From Forficula auricularia (taxonomy: Eukaryota > Arthropoda > Insecta > Dermaptera > Forficulidae), in assembly GCA_024734495.1 (NCBI GenBank), contig JALMQS010000187.1, forward strand, positions 21,108,572 to 21,172,571: a stretch of 64,000 nucleotides of DNA, read 5' to 3'. Shown piece after piece: positions 38,701 through 50,700 of this stretch. The notes beneath the pieces are model-generated. The model did no database searches. It was not told the DNA's origin and saw nothing but the letters and a program-made list of their open reading frames with translations. Made by a program: the position numbers and the translations under genes. Every line of letters begins with the position of its first letter. Positions within the stretch are counted from its first letter, which is position 1.

Positions 38701-41700
38701 TGACAAACAGATAAAAAAATGCAGAGACAAATAAACAAACAGACCCAAGTTAAATAAAAGCATTTAGAAATACTTCCTGGTCGAAGATAAAATATAGCCA
38801 ATAAAAATATTTCTGTAAATATTATATATTGAATAAAAAACTAAATTATACTTAACAAATAATTATTCTTATATATATATAAAGTTAATAAATCGTGTTT
38901 GTTTACAGTTTTAGTTTTCAATTATTCTAATGAAATAAATTCCGAAAAGCTTCAGGACCTAATCAGAATAGACTCCTACTTTTTTGAAAGGAGAAGAATA
39001 TTCAGTGGTTGGGATATTTGTGGATTTGTATTGTAATGGTTTGAAAGTAATAGTTAATAGGATTCAGAATAAATGAAACAGGTAGGAAATTTCACTCTTA
39101 AGAACAAGCGATTTTTTATGATAATGATGAGAGAAGTAGTTACACCAAAAAGGTGCAACCCCTAAAGGCCTGGGTTGGCCCCTCCATCGTGAAAAGAAGA
39201 AGAAAGAATTTTATGTGTTGGGCGGGGGTCGAAGGTATCTGTGGATACGGGTCTTAAATAGCTGAAGTTGATAAACGAGTTGGTCCTATTTATTTCTAAA
39301 TCGACCACAGAGGGGATGTGGATAATTTTAGGTATGCTCTAGTCAAAAGCAAAGTTTTATAATTATATCTTTACTGAAATTCCTAATAAAAAAAAACCGT
39401 TTAGTTAATTTTTGTGAAAACACAGCCCAATTAAAAGTATTGCAGGGCTCCTTAAATTCGAATTCAAGTTTTAAAGTTATGCGAATTATTTTCAGTAATT
39501 TGTCTTTATCAGTTTATTTGTGGATGTGATTAGAAATGACCAATACAACATCTTATGCCGTATTTCTATGAATATAGAATGAATTATGAATTAATGTTTA
39601 TTTGTGGTGTTGGATATTAAAAACAATACATTTTAGGGAAATAAAATTTGATAGTTTTAATAGGTATTAGTCATTTATATCGCAGAATAATTTATGTTCG
39701 AATGAAGCTCATCAAATTAACCCTTTATTTCAGGAGTTATTAAATTGAAGAAAAAAAAATACAGAGGCATATGCAGATAGGTTTGTTAAATTAAGAAAAT
39801 GCGGCGGATGTTTGTGGTGTAACATTTGCAAATAAAGAGGGTTAAAGATAATTTTGGTGTTTAACAGTTAAATAATTAACATAAAGTTTGAAAAAAATTA
39901 ACATTTTTCCTCACAATTCGCCATTCATCGGAAGCTTTCATTAGGAATTACATTTAACCTTCTTTAATTTAACAGAGGGATTTGTTTCCTCTAACAAAAT
40001 GTCTAACCATATAAGGATATAGTCCGAAATTGATAGTAAATTGATAATAGGTATATTTTAAAGTGACAGAGAGAGATTTTTATAAATTTTCCGAAAATTG
40101 ATAAATCTATTGTTTCTTATTATGGGTGGTGACTTAGCCGACGCAGCATAGCGATTACAATGTTAATTTTTGAATGTGCATTTATGTGCTCCCCTAATTA
40201 TTTTAGAGTTAAAGTTCTTATAGGTTTTTTGTAGAGAAAAAATACGGAATCCGAACATATTTTTGTTTTCAAATTTTGAAATTTCAGAACCGTAATAGTC
40301 AACATTATAAATAATTGTATTTTTACAAAAATCACTGAGGCCATGGAATTATTAAAACAAACAAGGCATTTTCATTTGTTGTTTCTAAGTGACGTTTGTT
40401 ATATTTGAACTTTTTAAAATCAGTTCTTATTAGAATTTATTGATTACCATAATGAGAAACTCGTTAAATTTGAATGGGCTGAGTTTTGTATTCGTCATTG
40501 ATAAATAAAAATAGTAGATTCACATAGATGAAGTTTAGAACGAGCTTTTAAATTTTCACAAGAATAATCAACGAAATTATAAGTAATATTTTTAAACGTA
40601 ATTAAAACAATAAAATTAGTAAGGTAAACAGAATTTAATTTTTTAACATAATTAACAAATGCATAAAATTATAACAAATAAACTGCAACGGAACGTTGCT
40701 AAACTTTATCCAAATTCATTTGAAATATTAATATGTTTATTCCTTTATTATTAATCAGATATCACTTGCTATTTGCAGTTCATGTTGACTTTAAGTAAAA
40801 AATAATGATCGATTCTCATTTAATAGTCGAGGAATAACCATTCTACATTGAATTTTGACGTTTCGGTTATTATTGGTAACCATTGCTCAAGACTCAAGTT
40901 TGAGTTGTTTACCAAAAAAGAATTTAGTCTATTTGATTTTAAGTCGATTCTTCCACGTTATCAGTAGAGGTTGCCATTATTAGTCAAAACATCAAAAATG
41001 GAATTCAATAAGGTTATTCCGCTAGTATTAGATAAGAATCGATCGTTATTTTTGATTTTAAGCAGTTTCCTCCATGTCTTCAGCAATGGTTACCAATAAT
41101 AATCAAAACGTCAAAAACCTAATGTAGAATTGTTATTCCTCAAGTATTAGATGAGAATCGATCACTATTTTTGATTTTAACTCGATTCCTCCATGTCTTC
41201 AGCAATGGTTACCAATAAAAACCGAAACGTCAAAAATCCAATATAGAATGGTTATTCCTCAAGTATTAGATCAGAATCAATCACTATTTTTGATTTTAAC
41301 TCGATACCTCCATGTCTTCAGCAAAGGTAACGGATAAAAAAACAACGCAGTTGCTATGGTCACTTATAAAATTTCCTCCCAAATTTTTATCAGTTCACAG
41401 CGAGAAGCCTAACCATTCTTACTTAAGCAAGTTTAAATGAGGTATATTACCGATCAAATGAATAAATTTTAAAGTTTTTTTTTTTTAATTTTGGTAAAAT
41501 AAGGAATTTAAAATAAAGTACAATCTTACTCTAGAGTAAAGTACTTTAAAATATACTTTTACTAAAAATTTTATTTAACCTTTTTTGTTGTCCCCAAGCT
41601 ACTTAATTAGGATTTTAAATTTCATCAAAATTGGTTAAGTCATTTTCAAGATATTTAGAAAAAACTAAAAAAGTACTGAAATAAAGTACTAATGTTTGTG

Positions 41701-44700
41701 GGCCGATATGTACCAAAAACTAATCAGCTCTTCATTTTGTTAAACTAATGGTAGGTTTTCAATTTCATTTCAAAAGGTGTGGAAAAAATCGTGGACGAAA
41801 AAAACGATAACATACATACAAATTATGATTTCGGGTTTGAAATCGGGGTTTTTAAAAAGATTTGAAAGTCTTTTTAAATATATTTTATTTGTTTTAATTA
41901 CAAGATTTTAGTTTACAATATTGGAAAGGTGTTTTTATTTTTTTTGTTACTTGAAGGAAACACTTTAGTATATAAAACCTTCCGGGACAATTTTGGGTGA
42001 GGCTCGGGCAAGTCAAGGGCTCGTGCCAGCTGTCGGCAAAATGACCTCGAGAGCGGTGCTCTCAGGGGTTTTATACAGTTTTCCGCGCTGGAGCAGCAAG
42101 CCAAGTAGAGAGGGGCTGACCCAGCCGTCCTTGACACTATAACTTACATACATCCATCCATCCATCCATCCCCACGCACTTCCAAAAAAAATGGCACTTT
42201 TTGGCCTCTCGACGAGATCCCTGGTAATTTTTGGCAAAATCGTCACGTGCTAAAATTCAACCTAATTGAATACTACAATTTGTCACCTTAATTGAGTCCA
42301 TGGGTTCCGTAGTCTTTACCTGAGGACCCTTTGACCCGCTTGGCGCGAGAGCGATTACAATACTTTACCTATGCTTCGCATTGGATAAAGTAAAAATAAC
42401 AATCATAGCAAATGTTCGAATAAACCACCATTTACCACTAAACAATGGCCCAACCTTATACTTAAACAATCGACAACAATAAAAGTTTTCAATTTAAATT
42501 TTTTAAATAAATATCTACATTTTTAAAATCGTTTTTTTGGACTTTTAAATTATGAATTAGACAAAATCTGATATAATTATCTTTTAGAATTTTAATTCCG
42601 CTCAGTTTTTTGTATTCTAATTATGCTCTAAAATAATCACTAAAGACATCACTATTAAACGTCAAATAGAAATAACAAATGAAAATGCCTTGTTTGTTTT
42701 AATAATTCCATGGCCTCAGTGATTTGTGTAAAAATACAATTATTTATAATGTTGATTATTACTGTTCTGAAATTTCAAAATTTGAAAACAAAAATATGTT
42801 CGGATTCAGTATTTTTTTCTCTACAAAAAACCTATAAGAACTTTAACTCTAAAATAATTAGTGGAGCAAATGAATGCACATTCAAAAATTAACATTGTAA
42901 TCGCTATGCTGCGTCGGCCAAGTCACCACCCTGTATATGTTTTAGTAAAACCTCGTTTTTAGTAAGAACGCGTTTCGCTGAATACCTTTATAGCTACTAG
43001 AGTTTACTGATGTTGGTTGAGTTTGCTTCAAAGGTCTAGGATCTTCATTTTAGATCTTCGGCCTCATTTCGTGTGTTTATTTTCAAAAATTTTTAAACGA
43101 AAATGTCAAAAATTACATCCTCTACAACTTTTCTTCTAATTTGTGAGATTTTTATTAAAAAATTTTGAAAATAAATACACCAAACGAGGCGGAAGGTTAA
43201 AAATGAAGATTCTAGACTTGTGAACCAAACTCAACCAACATCAGTAAGCTCTAGTTGACATAAAGGTATTCAGCGAAACGTGTTTCACTAAAAACGGTTT
43301 TTTACTGCAACATATATATATATATATAGACAAAGTTGGAAAATCTCAGCCTCCCCCATCGCAAGAAAAGTCTGTCCCGAACAAAAGAATTCGACATTTT
43401 TTTTCATATTTACTAATTGATGAACTGGAAAATTCTTTCGACTTAGACCAACCATGAGTAAAATAGAAAATTTTTTATATTTCATGCTATAATAATAATT
43501 GAGTCATCATCGATATGTTGATATCAATGTTGTTGAGTGTCATTTCATTGCTCAAATAGTTGATTATACTCGATCAATATAAAATATTATTTGAAGCAGT
43601 TTAAAATTAGAAGCCAAAACCTTGTATATTAACTTGAGAAATCTAAATAATCTTTTATTTTCATCATAGGTTCTCCAAGCCGAAAGAATTTCCAAGTATA
43701 TATCTACCTGGCTACCAAAACCTCAACAAGATGAAATTTAAAAAGTTGTAAATATTTCCCATCGAAGTGCTTCGAATGTTGGAATAATTTATATAGTAAA
43801 CATCAATTTAGTACGACATATTAAATAAATATCCAAACTATTTTCCCCAGTCTACCTGTGGATTTCATATTATTTTATTAAGAATATGTTTATATAATAT
43901 GTAATTGTTAATTAATAGTTTATTAATAAGTTAGGTATTTTCAGGTTCTGCAACGCAAAGACAACGCCCCAGCCACAGTACAATCCTCGATGCTATCCAA
44001 CCAGCCAATGACAGCGCACATGATGACAGCTAGTCAACCAGTTATCAGCACTAGCAACATGGCTGGCTCCTCTGTGCTGCATCAAGTACAAAGTAAGCCT
44101 CAGAGGGGGTGGATGGCAATTGTAGCCTAAGACGTGAAGTCAGTTCATCTTATGGGATTTCTTTCAGTTTTTGATTATGTTAAAGTTAAAAAAAAAGGAA
44201 ATATCCAAATATAATATTTCATTGTTTATATTAGACTTGATAGTTTTTAAATGTTTTATATGGATATGTAATAAAATTATCGTCAAATTTGAATTAATTT
44301 CTTCTCAAAATTAGGTGAAATGAAAAAAATCAGTGAGCAGCAATAGAATCGAATTTCATTTCACGAATCATCGTTTCTTTTCATTTGATTTTTGGCCAGC
44401 GACAAATGTTTAAACTTGCACGTGCGGTCCATAAGAGGTTCATATTGACCCTCTTATGTATAAGCGAATCGTACACCGTGATATATTGTGGCCACTCGGC
44501 TATGCTCCCTCCGAACGCTAGCAGCCCGATCATATATGGGGGGTGCGAGAAGGTGGGTGTTGACGGGGGGGGGGGGGGTTGTCACCGCTTTCTTGAGCGG
44601 GGCTACTTGTTACGATTTTATGGCAAACTTCCATGAACCCCATCAGCATCACGGAGATATCCATTTCCTCTCCTCATAGAGCCTCTCCCAGTTATCCTGG

Positions 44701-47700
44701 TTTTTGTTTGCGTTTACTTGGAGTTGCCAGAATCTAAAGTAGCCGCTGATGATTCTTAGCGTATCGTTCATAAACCTATGGGTCTTTTGCGGTGTTTTCT
44801 TGGCAGCTATGAGGGCCGTCATACGCGAATTGGTCCAACAACATTTGGAAATTCAGCTACGAAGCCGTTGAATAAATACTGACTTATTTTGGATCCATGG
44901 GGTTAGTATTTGAGATTTTTGCGCCCATGTGAACCGCAAATGTTCTGGATTCCAGCTAGCTGGCAATGGTTTGAACTAGTGTTTTATTCATTCTGGCTAA
45001 TGCTAGTTTGAGATTACCCTGTCCTTAATTATCAAAAAAAAAAAAAAAAAATCAATAGTGTAACAAATGCATAGAAGTATTATTGAAAAATTTCAATTTT
45101 GTGAAATAGAATTAAAATCATTTTCTAATAATTTCAATGAGACAAAGCAAGTTCCGAATACAAAGTTAAAATGATTTTTTTTTTTCAGCTTGGCTGTCCC
45201 GGACTGGCACTCCTCAGGGAACCCCGGTAGGCACCCCTCGAGGACCACGTGACACTGGCGGAGACTCATCTGATACTATGAGCGAAACGGACTCGCAAAA
45301 ATCTTTGCGCATGCGCCGCAAATTGCCTCCTATCCCTTCAGACCAAGAAGCTGTTCCTATGCCTTCGAGCAAGAAGAGAGAGCGCAGCAAATCACAGACG
45401 GATCGCTTCCGGTACAAGTCTAGTATTATCCATATAAATTATTTTATATACTACCTTGATCAAAAAGTTTCAGGAATTTATTCAGAAAATCAAAAATACA
45501 AATTTATTAATCAAAATAGATATTGTCTCTTGCAAAGTACTCAACATCGACTGCAACGCACACATGCCAGCGCTTGATTCAATCCTCAAAACATTTTTTA
45601 TATTCGGTTTTCGGTTTGGCCTTCAGAGACATCTTCGATTTTTTTACTATCTCCACTTGGCTGCTAAAACGAGTGCCCCGTAGCGATTTTTTGAGTCGAC
45701 TGAAGAGGAAGAAGTCGCAGTGAGCCAAATCAGTCGAATTCGGTGGTTGTTGGATGGTATTAGTTCCGTTCTTGGTCAAAAAGTTGCGGAAAACGATGGC
45801 ATTGTTTGACCGAGCGTTACGTGGTTCCCACAAAACCGGTCTTTTTTGGCGTCTCAAAGCCAAATAATTAAACACAATGTTTTGAACAGATTCATAAGCG
45901 ATGTTCATGTTCGCTGCCATCTCTCCCATGGTCAATTTACAGTTTTCGGCCATCATTTCTTTGATTTTATCGACGTTTTCGTCGGTTTTCGATGACGATT
46001 GCGTTCGTCATCCTCGACAGACTCACGAAAACTTGGGGCACCCATAAAAGTTTGTTTTCGACAGAGTAACACTTCTTTAACATTTTCGCACCGTTTTTAA
46101 CTCAAAATTTAATACAAACTCGTTGATGTAAAGTCGATTTCATTTTTAAAATCGTAAAAATCGGAAACGGCTCTGGTAGTCCATAACGAAAACCGAGTAT
46201 AAAAAATGTTTGGAGGATTGAATCAAGTGCTGGCATAAGTGCGCTGCAGTCGATGGGGAGTACTTTGAATGGGACAATATCGATTTTGATGAATAAATTT
46301 GTATTTTAGATTTTCTGAATAAATTCCTGAAACTTTTTGATCAAAGGAGTATATGTTTTTTATGGACTATGTGAGAATAGTAATAGAGAGGTTGATTTAA
46401 ACAGATCGTACTCTCCTCTTCGGCAAACCTCTCTGGACAGTATGCTTCCTCGGTCTTCGAACTTGATGCTGACCCGGCCGAGCGCCAGTGAAACGAATTT
46501 AAGAAAAATTGCCTTGGGAGTCGATCCGGTTCCTAGACCCGGATCTGCTCTTGGTCTCCTTCAAGGTAAATGTGTCTCTTAACTAACTCTTACATTCAAA
46601 TAGAAACAAACTGTTTTAAGAGATAATTTTTTTTTTTTTTTTTTTTTATAAAGATACTGATACAAGAAGAAGTTGCACCAAGAAGGTACAACCTCTGTAG
46701 TCCGTGGTGGACCCTTGTAACGTGAAGATAAGGGGAGATTTAGTGATTGGGTAGAAGTCGAAGGTATCTGTGGATGCTGGTCTTGAAAGATTGAAGGTCA
46801 TAAGTCGCTGGAAAGACGGTCGGGGGAAGAGAGTTCCAGTCTCTAGATGTCATGGGGATAAATGAATTGGCGAATGCGTTTGTTCGATTAGTATCCAGTT
46901 TAAGCGCGTAGGGGTGTTGAGTTTTAGAAAATCCAAATAAACAAAATTAACCTAATTTACTACATTAGTATAATATGTTTGGGTTATTCTAGTGAAGAGT
47001 AGCCTTTAATTAAATGTCCAATTGAAACTAATGTCACACTAAAAATAAAATTAAGTATGTTTAGGCTACCGTTTCAAAAATTAAAATTATCAAACAAGTT
47101 CGGTAAAAGAAACTAACTACCTCTCGATAAGATAACGAAAAATCAATCGAGTGATATAAGAATTCAATACCAATGGGAATAATCCAAAATGGAGCATGTA
47201 GCAACGTGGACATACAAGGGAGGAGAATCCTTGAGGATAAAGAATCCGATTTCATCAAAGAAATCAATCAAATTATACTCGTATATCTAAAGATATCAGG
47301 ATTTTGAACGTAAATCCAATACAGATTACTTCAACCAAAAACAAAAATGTTGAATATAATTAAAGACAATATTTGCAGACAATTCAACAAAAGACAATAT
47401 CTATGCACCTAGCTACTACAAAGACTGAGTCTGCAATCATAGATAAAAGATACATACATGCGACGCCCCTATCTTTAGCGCCCACCCTATCTCACTATTT
47501 ACATGTTGTAACCAAAATAAAAAGGAAAAAAAAACAAGAAACATGGGAAAATGAGTACCTTTTAGGTTTTTTTATTTATATGTTCGGTAAATGGTTTAAT
47601 CAAAGAAAAAATAACGTATTTTGTTTGTTTGTTTTAATGCACACTGTGCTTATCCAGGAAAAAGAAAAAAAATGGCTTAATTCAAATAATTTTGGTCTGG

Positions 47701-50700
47701 GTAACGCCGAAATTCTCTTTTAATTATATAAGATATTGTTTTCGAATTTATGGAACTATTTCTAGGATGTTTTGGAGAGTTAGTAAATGAGACATTCAAG
47801 TTTGTACATTTCATAATAACATTAATCAAATGAATTAACACTTGAAAACGACTAATATATTTAAATCTGCTTCGATTAATTAAAATTTATATCATGTACT
47901 TGTTATTACGATACAGTCGAACAAAACAGTGTATGATTGATTTTCATACACCTTAGGGATAAATTTATTGGTTTCACTTAAGGGAGTTCGGGACAGCTTA
48001 TCTATCTGGTTGATCATCGAAAAAATCTTTTGTATTTTCGCAGAGGGACAACGTCTGCCTATTATATTTTTTAATAAAAAAAATGTTAATAATGAGGTTA
48101 ATTTCGAATAAAAATTTTTGTTTTGATAATATTAATAAAAAGAATCTTGAGATAAATTTTTCTCACTATAAAAACATTTATTTAACATAACAACGATTTC
48201 AAGAAATAGAGTTGGAATTCAAAACTAGTGCTTTTGTTATATTCTGTTGACTGCAAATAACTTTTTATTTTTTACATTTATGAATAACTAATTAACTAGA
48301 CTGTCAAATCTATTGAAAAATGTATCATTCGATTCATAAAAGTTGAATTATTGATCTGTATAAATTTATTGAAATTGCTATAATTTGTATAGAAGTTATA
48401 GCCCTTTTAAAAGCTCGGTCCATTTACTTGCATGTTAAAAGGACAATTTTCAATAATTTATTTCTCGGTAATGGGACAGACGATCAACTTCAAATTTTGG
48501 GAATCAATTTTTAATACATGAATGATTCGATGGTAAAAATTTGAGAATTTTCTTATAAAAATTATAAACAGTCCCGAACCCCCTTAAAATGCTATCACTG
48601 CTAGAGCTGAAATGAACATATACCAAATTATAATTAATGTTTATTTAATCGATGATTAAATGAAACAATGCACTTATAAGCAAACATGCAGATTATAATT
48701 ATGTCGCTATGAAAATAAACAATTAAGTATAAGGTATTATTTTTTATCTAAAACCTGATACCTCCTCAACATCTTCATAACATTTATGGTAGATCCAATA
48801 ATACAAACAAATATATGAAAATTAATTTTACAAAATTTAAATAAAATTTGATATTTGATGAAAAATCCTTTTTCAAGGGTTAGCTAGAATGATTAAAAAG
48901 TTGCAAAAATAATAATTTGATAAGTTAATCACGAAACGAAAATATTTAAGAGTCCGTACAGATACGAGTTCTTTTAATTGAAAAGTTTTTATTTTGCTGA
49001 GAGTAGCAGAGTTGTTGATTCATAAAGAGAAACAAAGAGGTTGTCCTTTGCTTGATGCAAATAAACATACACACATATATCAAAAGTATATATGTATATA
49101 TGTATATATTATTTGTTTGAGACTATAGTTTCGAAGACTTGGTCTTCATCATTAGTCTTTTTTAATTATAAATATTATTTTTCATGGTGTCAGTATCTCA
49201 TGGATATATCTATTTTTTTGGTCTTTACTTAGCCGTAAGCCAGTTAGAATTAAAAAAAAAAAAAAATTAATACTGACCCCATGAAAAATAATATTTATAT
49301 TTCAAAAAGACTGATGATAAGGGCCAAGCCTTCGAAACTATAGTCTCAAACAAATAAATAATATATCGTCGGCTTAGAGTGTAAACCTACTAACTCGATT
49401 TTTACTTTACCATACAGGGTATGGTCAAGTATTGTAATCGTGCATGAAAAAAGTGGTTTTTTTCCTTCTTTTTTTCGAAATATCTCAAAAACGGCTGAAA
49501 CTATTTTGATTAAAAAAATTGAGCGAAACCATGGCATTTCGGTCTACAACAAAGCTCTAATAAGTAAACATCGAACAAATTATATTTTTCGAGATAATAA
49601 TTGTTTTGTCAAAATGTCTGTTAGTCTGTCAGTTAGTTTGTGCGTTACCAAATTTTTCTGAACGAACTAGCTCAAAAACTAGTGGGAATATCGAAACCAA
49701 ATTTTACACGTAGTTTTGGTTCATTAAGATTAAGACCTGATTAGATTTTGGTGCATATCGACCCAAAATTAAGGGGAGGGAGGTTAAAAATTAAAAATAT
49801 AGGCCGTTTGAGCAAACTCAACCAAATTTTGTATACATGATCAGTGGGACCCCAGAATTCTAAAAATGCAAAAACTAACCGCCCAAAATGGGGGGGGGGG
49901 GGTGTAGGGTCATAAAATTAAAATCTAGGCCCTTATATCAAACTCAACTAAATTTTGTATATATAATCAATGGGACTCCAGAAGTCTAAAAATGCAAAAA
50001 CTAAACGCCCAAAATGGTGGTGGGGAGGTCAAAAATGAAAATCTAGGCCCTTATATCAAACTCAAACAAATTTTGTCATCATGTTAATCCAAGTCATCAG
50101 TCAGAACTCCAAGATTTCAATATATTTTTTGGGGAGTCGGGTTGGCCAACCTGGCTAAGGCGCTGGGTCCGCTTCAGCATCGTTGATGACGATGTTCAAG
50201 CGGGATGCCTGGGTTCGAGCCTGGCTGGCATATAAAATTTCTTCCGGCTAAAACTCGGCTCCCTCACAAACACTACTAACACTTTACTGATGTGCTGTCT
50301 AAATGGACTTTGTTCCCGATGACAATAAATAAATTAAAAAAAAATATATATGTTTTTTGTTATAAAAATAAAGTGTTGAAACAATCGAGAATCTAGCCCC
50401 ATTGAAGCAGGTTCGTTTGCTTGGCGGATTGTTGTTAAAAATCCAGTAGTGCTCTCTGGTTCTCTCTAGTCTGGTTTCCCTGACTGGCGTTTTCTCGTTG
50501 TTTAGGCTCGCCGCTCCATGTTTCAGCATCGAGTGTGGTGAGTAGCTGCGGCCTTCGATCAGGAAGTTCAGCGCTAAGTTCCGGTGACCTCACAGGGTCT
50601 TATTCCTCTCCGCTAGCAGATCTAGCCTCATGTTTACCACCTGACCTCAGGCATTTAGTCGGTGGAACGTCTACTCACGATCCCGCTTATAGCAAGCAGC

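Larger units (their letters stand above)
40124..42931. mobile_element. 2.8-kb element with about 275-bp terminal inverted repeats
   Basis: 40124-40395 (GGGTGGTGACTTAGCCGACG onward) is repeated inverted at 42655-42931 (ending CGTCGGCCAAGTCACCACCC). Between the arms lies a copy of family C (40695-42395), with an embedded tandem array. No transposase. The right arm gives a spurious 60-codon frame at 42710. Confidence 0.7.
28988..43944 (+). other. 15-kb intron filled by mobile elements
   Basis: Contains the nested stack at 29170-37926, plain intron at 37927-40123, a long-TIR element 40124-42931 and a palindrome 42941-43306. I see no host exon inside it. Confidence 0.6.
48985..49375. mobile_element. 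Family A copy 4 (left end plus palindromic core)
   Basis: The left tip TTTTGCTGAGAGTAGCAGAG and TTGATTCATAAAGAGAAAC match family A. The core 49105-49375 is an inverted repeat: TTGTTTGAGACTATAGTTTC against GAAACTATAGTCTCAAACAA, and CATCATTAGTC against GACTGATGATAA. The right family A tip is missing, so this copy is truncated at about 49375. Confidence 0.6.

Noticed and set aside
44385..44679. Open frames around a G run
   Set aside because: No splice sites, no protein-like composition; inside what may be a retroposed segment.
50131..50225. Functional tRNA gene
   Set aside because: A and B boxes exist but the fold is poor and the unit continues into a SINE body with an A-rich tail.
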